From Halobacillus sp. Nhm2S1 (GTDB taxonomy: Bacteria; Bacillota; Bacilli; Bacillales; Halobacillaceae), in NCBI RefSeq assembly GCF_019599545.1, contig NZ_JAIEZV010000003.1, positions 186,001-250,000 on the forward strand: 64,000 nt of DNA. Reading direction: 5' to 3'. The translations under genes were made by a program, and so were the position numbers. Below, piece by piece: positions 52,125 through 60,382 of this stretch. Each line of letters opens with the position of its first letter. Position 1 is the stretch's first letter. A model generated the notes under the pieces. The model searched no databases. It worked only from the letters and a program-made list of their open reading frames with translations, and was not told the DNA's origin.

Positions 52125-52886
52125 TTACACTTTTAATTTAATGGCTCTTGTGGCAAGCATTGTTTTTATATGGTGATCAATCGTTCTTCCACCACCGAAG
52201 TCATCCTCATAGATGCCTGCAATGACGAAGCCTGCATCCGTCTGGCCTTGCAGTTGGTCTTCCAGTGTGTGACCGAACTCAAGCGTTTCGCCTTCGATCA
52301 CTTCTTCCTCTTCGAGTGCGGAGTAAGGAATTGTATGAGCCACTTCCAACTTGCCTTCGTCCTCTTTATCTGCATCAAATAAATAAAGGACAGGATTCAT
52401 AAAGCCTGAAATGAGCGTTCCTTTGTCCTTCAAAACACGTGCCGCTTCCTTCCAAACCGGTCGTACATTCTCGATGAATACGTTAGCGACAGGATGGACA
52501 ATCAGATCGAACGTCTCATCTGGGAATGCTGATAAATCAGTCATGTCACCTTTAACCGTTTTCAATTCCAGTCCTTCTTGTTCCGCTACGCTTTCGTCTT
52601 GGTGTAGCTGTTTTTCCGATAAGTCAAAAACGGTGACGTCAGCGCCAGCAGCAGCGAGAACAGGTCCCTGCTGACCGCCTCCTGATGCTAGGCAGAGGAT
52701 TTTCATCCCTTTCAACGATTCGGGGAACCAGCTTCTCGGCACCTGTCGATCAGCGGTCACACCGATTGACCACTCCCCGCTACGAGCTTTTTCGATTGCT
52801 TCATGCGTGACGCTTTGGGTGTAACGTACCCCGTCTTCCACTTTTTTGTCCCATGCTTTACTGTTATGTTCTGTCGTTTGGCTCAT
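52125..52886 (-). CDS. class I SAM-dependent methyltransferase
   Basis: 253 aa. SAM-binding motif I ILCLASGGGQQGPVLAAAGA, acidic strand VTVFDLSEKQL, motif FDLIVHPVANVFIENV, and WKEAARVLKDKGTLISGF. Substrate unknown. ATG after GAGAGGAAG. Confidence 0.88.
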   Translation of the reverse strand: MSQTTEHNSKAWDKKVEDGVRYTQSVTHEAIEKARSGEWSIGVTADRQVPRSWFPESLKGMKILCLASGGGQQGPVLAAAGADVTVFDLSEKQLHQDESVAEQEGLELKTVKGDMTDLSAFPDETFDLIVHPVANVFIENVRPVWKEAARVLKDKGTLISGFMNPVLYLFDADKEDEGKLEVAHTIPYSALEEEEVIEGETLEFGHTLEDQLQGQTDAGFVIAGIYEDDFGGGRTIDHHIKTMLATRAIKLKV

Positions 52887-52946
52887 CTATTTCTTCCTCT
52901 CTTTGTTCCATTCGTAAGTTTGCTTCCATCTTTAAATGATGGGAGA

Positions 52947-53396
52947 TCAAGCTGAGTGGTCGCTCGTGTGCATACGGTTTCCGTATTGGTGTTTCAGCTC
53001 GTCCACAAGAGATTCTGCATCCTCATCGGATAAATGTTTTAAGTAAATGTTCTCTTCCTTCCCTTTGTCTACTTTTATAGAAATGAGATCATCCATTTTT
53101 TGAATACGATGAATTTCCTCATCTGTCAGGCGCGTGTTTGGATCAGCGATTCCAATCCGTATGTCGAGAACATCTTCCTCTACACACACATAATTACGCT
53201 CAGGCATTTTGTAATAGTGAATCATTTGCCATAGCCCTAATAGAAAGATGACACTTGATGCGAAAACGATAAACAATTCAACACGTCCGTGCAAATACAG
53301 AGACAGTCCTACCGGCAATATACCTGTAAAAACGTTAAACAAGGACCCTCTCGCTTTTTTTCTCCATAATTCTTTGTTGCTATATTTATAATTCAA
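52947..53396 (-). CDS. hypothetical two-helix membrane protein
   Basis: 149 aa, TTG start after AGAAGGTGATG. Two membrane helices (FNVFTGILPVGLSLYLHG and LFIVFASSVIFLLGLWQMI) then a cytoplasmic domain resembling a PH-like stretch (RNYVCVEEDVLDIRIGIADP, ISIKVDKGKEENIYLK). The PH-like assignment is inference. Confidence 0.55.
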   Translation of the reverse strand: MNYKYSNKELWRKKARGSLFNVFTGILPVGLSLYLHGRVELFIVFASSVIFLLGLWQMIHYYKMPERNYVCVEEDVLDIRIGIADPNTRLTDEEIHRIQKMDDLISIKVDKGKEENIYLKHLSDEDAESLVDELKHQYGNRMHTSDHSA

Positions 53397-53462
53397 GACA
53401 TCACCTTCTTAAACCTCTTTCTGCTAAACTGTTCTGCCAGGTGCAGCGATGAAAAGACTGCT

Positions 53463-53804
53463 TCAAGTTTCTTCTTGTATTATTCCAGAATCATCCAGAT
53501 GAGACTCCTTATCCAAGACTTCCTCATCAGACAAGTGGATCACCAGCGGTTGGACAAATAGGACGATCACTAAAAGGATGACAGCGAAAAACAAGGCTGA
53601 CGTCAGGCGCATGTGGAACGTTTCTATTAAAAACATAAACACACAAAATGCCGAAACTGCTAATATCCCTGAACGATGATAGGATCGTCTCGTAGAATAA
53701 TGCTCCGCTCCACAATACGGACACTCTTTCGTTCCGGTGACTTTTATCGATGAAAGCAGCGCTTTTCCAAATGGCCAGCTGCGTCCGCATGCCTTACACC
53801 TCAC
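53463..53804 (-). CDS. CXXC-20-CXXC zinc-ribbon membrane protein
   Basis: 113 aa. CKACGRSWPFGKALLSS and CPYCGAEHYSTRR, separated by about 20 residues, match the TIGR04104-type N-terminal zinc ribbon; two membrane helices follow (SGILAVSAFCVFMFLIE, LTSALFFAVILLVIVLFV). Function unknown. GTG at 53804 has AAGGAG ten bases upstream; an earlier GTG at 53813 is too close to it. It overlaps the preceding small gene by 11 bp. Confidence 0.75.
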   Translation of the reverse strand: MRCKACGRSWPFGKALLSSIKVTGTKECPYCGAEHYSTRRSYHRSGILAVSAFCVFMFLIETFHMRLTSALFFAVILLVIVLFVQPLVIHLSDEEVLDKESHLDDSGIIQEET

Positions 53805-53967
53805 TCCGTCCACTCTCCTTCAATGCTTCCACTTCTTTTTCCACACGTTGGATCCGCTCCGCCTCGCCTGTTGATCCAATGTTACGGACAACCGCAAGAA
53901 AACACCCGATGACAGCGAGCGTCACTCCTACCGTTCCAATGAAGAATACAAGGAAAAAATCAATCAT
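53794..53967 (-). CDS. small membrane protein with coiled-coil tail
   Basis: 57 aa, ATG after AGGAGGGAAC. One membrane helix (FFLVFFIGTVGVTLAVIGCF) then a Glu/Arg-rich helix (AERIQRVEKEVEALKESG). Its stop codon lies inside the start region of the zinc-ribbon gene, so the two are translationally coupled. Confidence 0.68.
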   Translation of the reverse strand: MIDFFLVFFIGTVGVTLAVIGCFLAVVRNIGSTGEAERIQRVEKEVEALKESGRSEV

Positions 53968-54035
53968 TTTGTTCCCTCCTGCTTCTCTATACGGTCCATA
54001 TGCTCCGAATGTTTCAATTTTTCCAAAAAATCAAA

Positions 54036-54140
54036 GGGATAGCGACCTGAGCAAAAGAAATAACGACCTTATAGAACGCAATAGCGCCCTAACAAGAGGA
54101 AGTAACGCCCTACTCTAATTCATAGCGACTGAACTTAACA
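54036..54140. repeat. five degenerate 21-bp tandem repeats
   Basis: Units start at 54036, 54057, 54078, 54099 and 54120; each carries A(A/G)TA(A/G)CG(A/C)C(C/T) at the same place followed by about ten AT-rich variable bases. Period is exactly 21 bp (two helical turns). It is intergenic, between the small membrane gene and the terminator of yqkE. Confidence 0.8.
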
Positions 54141-54143
54141 AAC

Positions 54144-54180
54144 ACAAAAAATAAGCACCCCGTGTGGAGTGCTTATTTTT
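54144..54180 (-). terminator. intrinsic terminator of the yqkB-yqkE operon
   Basis: AAAAATAAGCAC / GTGCTTATTTTT stem overlapping the yqkE stop; TTTTTTGTG follows on the minus strand. Confidence 0.85.
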
Positions 54181-54397
54181 TGAAGGATTTCCAATCAAGC
54201 TCACTTTCGTTCAGCAATTCCTCAAAGCTTTTGTTCGCTTCTGCGCGCTTGCGCTCTTCAATGCGACGCTGCTTTTCCTGTTCTTCCCGCTCGACGGCCT
54301 GCTGTTTCAGCTCCGTCTTTTTTGATTTCAGTTTTGAAAGAACATCGGCATTCAGCTGGTCTCCGAGTGATCCAGATTGTGGCTTTTTCTTACTCAT
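54173..54397 (-). CDS. yqkE: YqkE family protein (DUF3886)
   Basis: 74 aa, highly charged and helical. SLGDQLNADVLSKLKSKK, LKQQAVEREEQEKQRRIEER and the ending NKSFEELLNESELDWKSFKK match YqkE. Function unknown. ATG overlaps the yqkB stop by 4 bp, after AAGGAGCG. Confidence 0.88.
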   Translation of the reverse strand: MSKKKPQSGSLGDQLNADVLSKLKSKKTELKQQAVEREEQEKQRRIEERKRAEANKSFEELLNESELDWKSFKK

Positions 54398-54726
54398 ACA
54401 GTCGCTCCTTCTTTCACGTCTTTGATCGGGATGATCGGATTCAGGATCCCGTCCGGGCTGGAAAGACGGAACGTGCCTCTCATAAAATCAAGCTTCATGT
54501 CTTTTTTGAAAAAAGTCGCCTGCTGATCATCAATGATGACGGAATAGTCCTCATTTTCCACTTTTCGATCGGTAGGGCGTTCCTCTTTTTCCAGACGGAT
54601 GGTTGGTAGCCCATTCACGCCGCACCCACATCCCTCAGTGTCATAGAAAAGTCGGATGAGCGGACGCTCAGGATCCTGAATTTGTTCTAGCTGCTGCTTC
54701 GCTTCTTCGGTGATGCGTAATTTCAT
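54394..54726 (-). CDS. yqkB: HesB/IscA-like iron-sulfur biosynthesis family protein YqkB
   Basis: 110 aa HesB-fold protein. RLFYDTEGCGCGVNGLPTI carries the two central Cys; the C-terminal CxC of true A-type Fe-S carriers is missing (it reads RLSSPDGILNP), as in YqkB. A possible iron-sulfur role is inferred from the fold. ATG after AGGAGGGATG. Neighbour order yqkB-yqkE agrees with B. subtilis. Confidence 0.85.
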   Translation of the reverse strand: MKLRITEEAKQQLEQIQDPERPLIRLFYDTEGCGCGVNGLPTIRLEKEERPTDRKVENEDYSVIIDDQQATFFKKDMKLDFMRGTFRLSSPDGILNPIIPIKDVKEGATV

Positions 54727-54788
54727 CGTTCATCCCTCCTGTTTCTTCTATTGTAAGAAAACAGAGCTTCAGAGGCAACGGTTCTGTT

Positions 54789-56063
54789 TTATTCTGCGTA
54801 GTGCCCGCCGACCAGACGGCTACGATGGCGTGCGGTCCCTGCATTGGTCCAGGAAACCGCGCGGAGAAGCATATCCTGTCCGTAGCGCTCGCGAATGTCA
54901 TCCATCACATAACCGAGGTCCCTTTTTTTATCGCGGCCGTTATCAAACAAGTCGAGTTGGACGTTGGCATCTTCCGTAATGTTTCCGAGGGTAACGGAGA
55001 TGCGGCGGACGACTCCGCCGTTGTAAAAGCGGTGGAACAAGGTGAGGCAGGCGTGGTAGATATCCATCGTGATACTCGTCGGATGTTCAATGGATACAGA
55101 GCGGTGAAAGCCGCCCGCACCTTCACTTTTACTATAGCCGATTCCAAGGGAAATTGTCCTCCCTGCATGGCCTTTTTTCCTTGCACGACGGGCGACTTCT
55201 TCACACATTTCAAGGATGACGTACTTCACCTCTTCCGGATCTTGGTAGTCACGAAGGAGAATCTGACTTTTCCCGTAGCTCACTTGCCCGTGGATGATCG
55301 GTGCTCCAGGGTCAGACAAGTCGATGCCGTTCGCGTGGTAGTACAGCTGGTTTCCCATTACGCCAAACGTTTTTTCAAGGCGTTCGAGTGGGAATTTTGC
55401 CAGTTGGCCAACAGACCAGATGCCCATACGATTCAGACGGTGTTCAAGTCGTGGTCCAATCCCCCACATTTCTGACAAGGGAGCGACCGGCCACAGCTTC
55501 TCTCGAAAGTTGCCGTACGTCCAGCGGGCGATGCCTTTCTTTTTGGCTTCAAGATCGAGACAGAGTTTGGAAAGCAGCATGTTCGGACCGATCCCGATTG
55601 CTGCATCCAGATGGAACGTTTCTTTTAATTCATCGACGATCATTTGAGCCGTTTCCTCCGGGACGCCAAATTTCCCTTTGTTATCCCCCACTTCCAAAAA
55701 GCTTTCATCGACGCTGTAGGTATGAATTTTTTCTTTTGGAACGAATTTGTGAAAAAGGTTCGTTACTTGGGTGGATACTTCTAAGTATTTTCTCATTTGC
55801 GCGGAGACGATGACAATTTCCGGCGCGGAAGGAATTTCAAACAGGCGGCTTCCTGTGCGGATGCCGTACTTCTTTTTCATCGCCGGCGTCGCAGCCAATA
55901 CGACACTTCCTTTACGGTTCGTATCCGCAACGACGGCGAGCGGCACCGTCAGCGGATCGAGTCCCCGATCAATGGCCGCACAACTCGCATAGAAACTCTT
56001 CATGTCCACACACAAAATCCCTCTGTCCGGATACCTCCCATAATCAATGCTCGGATTTCCCAT
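54789..56063 (-). CDS. yqjW: Y-family (UmuC/DinB-like) translesion DNA polymerase
   Basis: 424 aa. LCVDMKSFYASCAAIDRG (first metal Asp), YSVDESFLEVG (D-E catalytic pair), GIGPNMLLSKLCLDLEAKKK and the helix-hairpin-helix MWGIGPRLEHRLNRMG, with the C-terminal little-finger domain (from about 255). The B. subtilis counterpart YqjW (PolY2) is SOS-controlled and lies near yqkB, as here. A YolD-like partner (YqjX) is missing. ATG at 56063 follows AAAGGAGGTGGAGG. A LexA box lies 40 bp upstream. Confidence 0.9.
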   Translation of the reverse strand: MGNPSIDYGRYPDRGILCVDMKSFYASCAAIDRGLDPLTVPLAVVADTNRKGSVVLAATPAMKKKYGIRTGSRLFEIPSAPEIVIVSAQMRKYLEVSTQVTNLFHKFVPKEKIHTYSVDESFLEVGDNKGKFGVPEETAQMIVDELKETFHLDAAIGIGPNMLLSKLCLDLEAKKKGIARWTYGNFREKLWPVAPLSEMWGIGPRLEHRLNRMGIWSVGQLAKFPLERLEKTFGVMGNQLYYHANGIDLSDPGAPIIHGQVSYGKSQILLRDYQDPEEVKYVILEMCEEVARRARKKGHAGRTISLGIGYSKSEGAGGFHRSVSIEHPTSITMDIYHACLTLFHRFYNGGVVRRISVTLGNITEDANVQLDLFDNGRDKKRDLGYVMDDIRERYGQDMLLRAVSWTNAGTARHRSRLVGGHYAE

Positions 56064-56102
56064 GTCGCCTCCACCTCCTTTACCTAGTATATCCTCATTA
56101 TG

Positions 56103-56116
56103 CGAATATATGTTCG
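56103..56116. promoter_or_regulatory. LexA (SOS) box of the Y-family polymerase gene
   Basis: CGAATATATGTTCG, one mismatch from the B. subtilis consensus CGAACATATGTTCG. Confidence 0.85.
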
Positions 56117-56146
56117 TATTTGCAAGTGCCAATTCCTGCTACCATT

Positions 56147-56198
56147 TCCTGTCTGACCTCCTGTCTGACCAGGTCTTACAAATATTGGTGTACCAGGT
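56147..56198. repeat. 12-bp tandem duplication and dyad repeats upstream of the polymerase gene
   Basis: TCCTGTCTGACC occurs twice in tandem (56147-56158 and 56159-56170). The second copy begins a dyad TGTCTGACC-A-GGTCTTACA, and a related dyad TGTACC-A-GGTCATACA lies 24 bp on. Between the LexA box and the SDR terminator; function unknown. Confidence 0.6.
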
Positions 56199-56231
56199 CA
56201 TACATATTTTCCCACCTCCCATTCACTCTCC

Positions 56232-56277
56232 CCACACAAAAACCTCTTCCCTAAAGAGGAAAGAGGTTTTTGTGTGG
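56232..56277 (-). terminator. intrinsic terminator of yqjQ
   Basis: CCACACAAAAACCTCTT / AAGAGGTTTTTGTGTGG, a 17-bp perfect stem. Confidence 0.85.
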
Positions 56278-56283
56278 TTTGGA

Positions 56284-57078
56284 TCATTTTTTGTTGAATT
56301 GTTTTTGCATGAGTTTTTCCATTGCGACTGGTGCGAGAGAATAGACTTTACTGCCGGAGTCCATCCAGGAAGGCATATTGATCTCTCGCTGTTTTGTAAA
56401 TAAATGATGGACGACAGTCCTTGCTACACGGTTTGGATCAAGCATGATCTTATCGACCGATTTCTCATACTTTCCGCTCGGGTCCGCCTGTTGAAAGAAA
56501 TTTGTTCTCACAGGTCCAAGGTTGACGGAAGTGACATAAATGCCTAAAGGTTCTACTTCCATCCTCAACGCATTCGTAAACCCTATGACTGCGTGTTTAG
56601 TCGCTGCATAAACCGCTGATTTTGGTGTGGCGATTTTGCCTGCCTGTGATGCAATATTGATAATGTGTCCTTCTCCATGCTGCACCAAATGGGGCAGCAG
56701 CTGATGCGTGGCTCGGAACAGTGACTTCACGTTAACAGAGAGCATACGCTCGATGTCCTGCCAATTCGATTCGGCCACAGGATCGAACACAGCAATCCCT
56801 GCATTGTTAATCAGCCCGTCGATCGAGCCGTGTTCATAACAAATCCGGTCGATCGTATCTTTCCATTCGGCATCATTCGATAAATCTGCAGGGTACCATG
56901 GACTTTTGACACCAAAGGCTTCTTCAATCTTCCCTGAGATGATTTCCAATTTGTGGGCGGTCCGTGCAACAAGGATCGGGGTCCCGCCTTGCTGCGCCAC
57001 GTGAATGGCTAGAAATTCCCCAATTCCACTTGAGGCTCCAGTAATCAGCACTTTTTTCCCTTTTACTCGTTCATTCAT
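56284..57078 (-). CDS. yqjQ: short-chain dehydrogenase/reductase YqjQ
   Basis: 264 aa. Rossmann motif VLITGASSGIGEFLAI, NNAG at INNAGIAVF, catalytic SxnYxxxK as SQAGKIATPKSAVYAATKH. Substrate unknown. It directly follows the metallo-hydrolase yqjP (4-bp gap), the same order as in B. subtilis. Confidence 0.88.
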   Translation of the reverse strand: MNERVKGKKVLITGASSGIGEFLAIHVAQQGGTPILVARTAHKLEIISGKIEEAFGVKSPWYPADLSNDAEWKDTIDRICYEHGSIDGLINNAGIAVFDPVAESNWQDIERMLSVNVKSLFRATHQLLPHLVQHGEGHIINIASQAGKIATPKSAVYAATKHAVIGFTNALRMEVEPLGIYVTSVNLGPVRTNFFQQADPSGKYEKSVDKIMLDPNRVARTVVHHLFTKQREINMPSWMDSGSKVYSLAPVAMEKLMQKQFNKK

Positions 57079-57082
57079 TCGA

Positions 57083-58048
57083 TCACCTATTTGCTTGATA
57101 GAATTTCTCTCCGTTTACGTAAGAAATCTTAAGTTTCCCCACGCTTTCTAAGTAGTCCAGTTGTCCGATTGTTTCTGACATCGTCAAACCGAATTGATTC
57201 TCGATGTGCTTCGGAAAGAGACGCTTGCATACGTCATATGCACGTAATGGCCCCTCGCTAAACATCCGAAGCACCTTTTCTGCCCGTTGCTCCTGCTTCT
57301 TCAATCGTTCTGGGATCAGCTCGTGCGCATGATCAAAAGTTTCTCCATGCCCTGGATAGACCGTACCAATCTCCCACTGTAACAACTTTTCCATAGATAG
57401 GCGATAGTCGAGCAACGGTCGTGGACGTGCTTCTCCTTCCTTGTGGGGAGGCTCAAGTAAAGGATTCGACGAAATATGGGACAGGAGGTGATCTCCACCA
57501 ATCAATGCCCCATCGCCTTCTCTATAAAAGGATAAATGGCTCTGGGCATGACCGGGTGTTTCGATCGTGATCCATTCTTCATGACCTGGTAACCGGTCGC
57601 CTTCGGTCAACTCATGGGTAAGCTTTCCTTCTGACGTCCAATTCAATGTCTTCCTCAATCCCTTTAACAATGGAAAAAAGCGCTCAGGTACTCCAGATTC
57701 CTTGTACATGCCTTTGAAAAATTCCTCATAATGAGAGAAGTATTCTTCTTCCCGTTCAAGCCAGGGTTTCAAGTTCGGGTGGCCAGCGATAACATCTACA
57801 TTGGGCAGCCGTTCGACAAGCCCCATGTGATCGGGATGATGATGAGTCAAAATTACCTGTTCGATATCCTCCGGCTGGTATCCCGCTCCCTTTAACTGTT
57901 CAACCAACGCTTCCCAGCACTCTTCTGTTTTCACACCTGCATCAATTAGAGACAGCCGGTCACCTTTTACTAAATAAACATGCACATCCCCGACCGCATA
58001 TGGGGTCGGCAATGTGAACTGTGTAATGGTATCCTTCAATGTCTTCAT
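57083..58048 (-). CDS. yqjP: metallo-beta-lactamase-fold hydrolase YqjP
   Basis: 321 aa. VILTHHHPDHMG, ETPGHAQSHLSFY, LIGGDHLLSHIS and VYPGHGETFDHA give the full metal-ligand set; a C-terminal winged-helix-like domain follows (from about 250). Thioesterase- or hydroxyacylglutathione-hydrolase-like activity is possible. ATG at 58048 after GGAGGAAG. Confidence 0.87.
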   Translation of the reverse strand: MKTLKDTITQFTLPTPYAVGDVHVYLVKGDRLSLIDAGVKTEECWEALVEQLKGAGYQPEDIEQVILTHHHPDHMGLVERLPNVDVIAGHPNLKPWLEREEEYFSHYEEFFKGMYKESGVPERFFPLLKGLRKTLNWTSEGKLTHELTEGDRLPGHEEWITIETPGHAQSHLSFYREGDGALIGGDHLLSHISSNPLLEPPHKEGEARPRPLLDYRLSMEKLLQWEIGTVYPGHGETFDHAHELIPERLKKQEQRAEKVLRMFSEGPLRAYDVCKRLFPKHIENQFGLTMSETIGQLDYLESVGKLKISYVNGEKFYQANR

Positions 58049-58271
58049 AACACTTCCTCCATACTGAATGATCATTCACTTTTCTACATTGTAGCACGAC
58101 TGCCATATATTTTCCTCCTATATGACAAAGATTACGAACGTCTCATTATTCATAATTCTTTTTCTAGTGGGACTTTTTCCAAAAGACTTCAAATAAAAAT
58201 TACATACCATTATACTTTAACGCGTCATTGTAAATTTAAAAGAAATGTAAAGGTCAATAAGGAGGAAGATC

Positions 58272-59795
58272 ATGGAACAACAAGAAAAGAAAGGGTTGAC
58301 AATGCGCATACTCGACTGGATTGAGCGCGTCGGGAATAAATTGCCCCACCCTGTCACATTGTTCGCAATATTTGCACTCATGGTTGTCGTCGCTTCCTGG
58401 ATCTTCTCCACGATGAACGTGGAAGTCGAAGACCCAGCGACCGGCGAAACATTACAAGTCGTCAACTTGCTTTCCAGTGACGGCATTCAATATATGTTTG
58501 AAAGCATGGTAGAAAACTTCGTAGGCTTCGCGCCGCTTGGTACCGTCCTCGTTACGATGCTTGGTATCGGAATTGCCGAGCGTTCAGGGCTGATCAGTGC
58601 GATGCTTCGTGGACTCGTTACATCCGTCCCACGTTCACTGATGACAGCAGCACTCGTATTCGGTGGTATCATGTCCAGTATGGCAGCCGATGCCGGTTAC
58701 GTTGTTTTGACACCACTCGGAGCGGTTCTATTTGCCGGTCTTGGCCGTCACCCACTTGCAGGTCTTGCTGCAGCATTTGCCGGGGTTTCCGCTGGTTTCA
58801 GTGCCAACTTGCTCCTTACATCGCTCGACCCATTGCTTGGTGATTTGACGATTCAAGCGGCAGCGACCATCGATCCTGCGTATGCGGATACGATCCTTTA
58901 TACGATGAACTATTACTTCATGATCGTATCTGTTTTCGTCCTTACGGTTGTCGGTACACTCGTAACAGACAAAATCGTCGAGCCGCGCCTTGGAGAATAC
59001 AAAGGTGGCGTAAAAGAGGAAGTCAACTACCTTTCTCCACTCGAGAAAAAGGGTATGATTGGTGCGCTGATCGCGTTTATCGTGACCATCGGCCTACTGT
59101 CCCTGCTCGTCGTACCATCCTGGGGACCATTGCGTAACCCTGATGATTTCTTAGCATCTCCATTTTTCCATAGCTTAGTGCCTGTCATTCTGATCATGTT
59201 CTTCGTTCCTGGTTATGTTTACGGGAAGATTACAGAGGAGATCAAAAATGATAAGGACGTAGCCAATCAAATGTCTGAAACGATGGCAAGCATGGGAATC
59301 TACATTGTCCTTGCCTTCACGGCTGGTCAATTCGTTGCCTACTTCAACCATACGAATCTCGGAAAAGTCATTGCGGTCAGCGGTGCCGAGTTCTTGGATT
59401 CCATCGGTTTCACAGGCATCGGTCTAATCATTGCGTTCATGTTCGTGGCCGGTTTCATTAACCTGTTTATCGGAAGCTCGTCAGCAAAATGGGCGATTAT
59501 GGCTCCCGTATTCGTACCGTTGATGATGCAGCTCGGCTACTCTCCGGAGCTCACGACACTTGCTTACCGGATTGCCGACTCTACAACGAACATCATTTCA
59601 CCATTGATGCCATACTTTGCGATTGTCATTGCGTTTGCCCAAAAGTATGATAAGAAAGTCGGTATTGGTACATTGATTTCTACCATGCTTCCTTATTCCA
59701 TTGCATTCTTTGCCATTTGGACACTGATGCTGTTAATTTGGATGCTGACCGGCGCACCAATCGGTCCTGGAGCAGGATTCGAATATAATGGGTAA
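58272..59795 (+). CDS. AbgT family transporter
   Basis: 507 aa, about 11-12 membrane helices plus two hairpins. WIERVGNKLPHPVTLFAIFA, LGTVLVTMLGIGIAERSGLI, MSSMAADAGYVVLTPLGA, AKWAIMAPVFVPLMMQLGYSP are AbgT hallmarks. Family members transport p-aminobenzoyl-glutamate or export antimetabolites such as sulfonamides. ATG after AAGGAGGAAG. It lies on the opposite strand, between yqjP and yqjN. Confidence 0.93.
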   Translation: MEQQEKKGLTMRILDWIERVGNKLPHPVTLFAIFALMVVVASWIFSTMNVEVEDPATGETLQVVNLLSSDGIQYMFESMVENFVGFAPLGTVLVTMLGIGIAERSGLISAMLRGLVTSVPRSLMTAALVFGGIMSSMAADAGYVVLTPLGAVLFAGLGRHPLAGLAAAFAGVSAGFSANLLLTSLDPLLGDLTIQAAATIDPAYADTILYTMNYYFMIVSVFVLTVVGTLVTDKIVEPRLGEYKGGVKEEVNYLSPLEKKGMIGALIAFIVTIGLLSLLVVPSWGPLRNPDDFLASPFFHSLVPVILIMFFVPGYVYGKITEEIKNDKDVANQMSETMASMGIYIVLAFTAGQFVAYFNHTNLGKVIAVSGAEFLDSIGFTGIGLIIAFMFVAGFINLFIGSSSAKWAIMAPVFVPLMMQLGYSPELTTLAYRIADSTTNIISPLMPYFAIVIAFAQKYDKKVGIGTLISTMLPYSIAFFAIWTLMLLIWMLTGAPIGPGAGFEYNG

Positions 59796-59808
59796 TCCAT
59801 CATGAACA

Positions 59809-59844
59809 AAAGCGTCCGGAATTGATTTCCGGACGCTTTTTTTT
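59809..59844 (+). terminator. intrinsic terminator of the AbgT gene
   Basis: AAAGCGTCCGGA / TCCGGACGCTTT stem followed by TTTTT. Confidence 0.9.
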
Positions 59845-59848
59845 ATAC

Positions 59849-60340
59849 CTAAATCCTGACCTGATGTGCCATGATCATTAAACTCTTCAGACGATCAGCC
59901 GTTTCAGAGATGCCCACCTTTGAAGTATCAATCACCACATTTGCGCTGGCACGCAATTTTGGAAGCACATGAGTGAAACTTTCTAGGATTGCCTTTCTCT
60001 CATCAGGATGCTTTCCATAAGGGTTTGTATTTCTTTGATTCACACGATCAAGCATCACATCCAAAGGAGCCTCCAGTAGAACAACATAATCAAAAGATTG
60101 ATAAAATTCCCCTTGATTTGAATAGCACCCTGATAAGACTATGTGAGGACGCTTCCTCCTCTCGATGAGATGGGAAATCTTTTCTTCATCCCACACGAAT
60201 TCCTCCCCCTCTACCGTAGGGACTTTCTTCGTGTAGCCATGATTATCGGTATCCACCACATCATAGCCTTCATTCTCCAACCTCTGCAGTACACTCGTTT
60301 TACCCACACCAGATAACCCTGTAACAAAAATAATTCCCAT
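59849..60340 (-). CDS. P-loop nucleotide kinase-like ATPase
   Basis: 163 aa. Walker A IFVTGLSGVGKTSVLQRL at the N-terminus, ENEGYDVVDTDNHGYTK, HIVLSGCYSNQGEFY and a lid-like RVNQRNTNPYGKHPDERK, similar to shikimate/adenylate kinase-like AAA_18 proteins. Substrate unknown. ATG at 60340 starts at the P-loop strand; the RBS is weak. Confidence 0.75.
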   Translation of the reverse strand: MGIIFVTGLSGVGKTSVLQRLENEGYDVVDTDNHGYTKKVPTVEGEEFVWDEEKISHLIERRKRPHIVLSGCYSNQGEFYQSFDYVVLLEAPLDVMLDRVNQRNTNPYGKHPDERKAILESFTHVLPKLRASANVVIDTSKVGISETADRLKSLMIMAHQVRI

Positions 60341-60382
60341 CCTACCACCGACCTTTTTGAAAAGTTTGCTCAAAAGAATCTC

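Noticed and set aside
56159-56198. FapR operator in the ACCAGGT dyads
   Set aside because: The FapR consensus needs a TTAGTACC arm on each side, which is not present.
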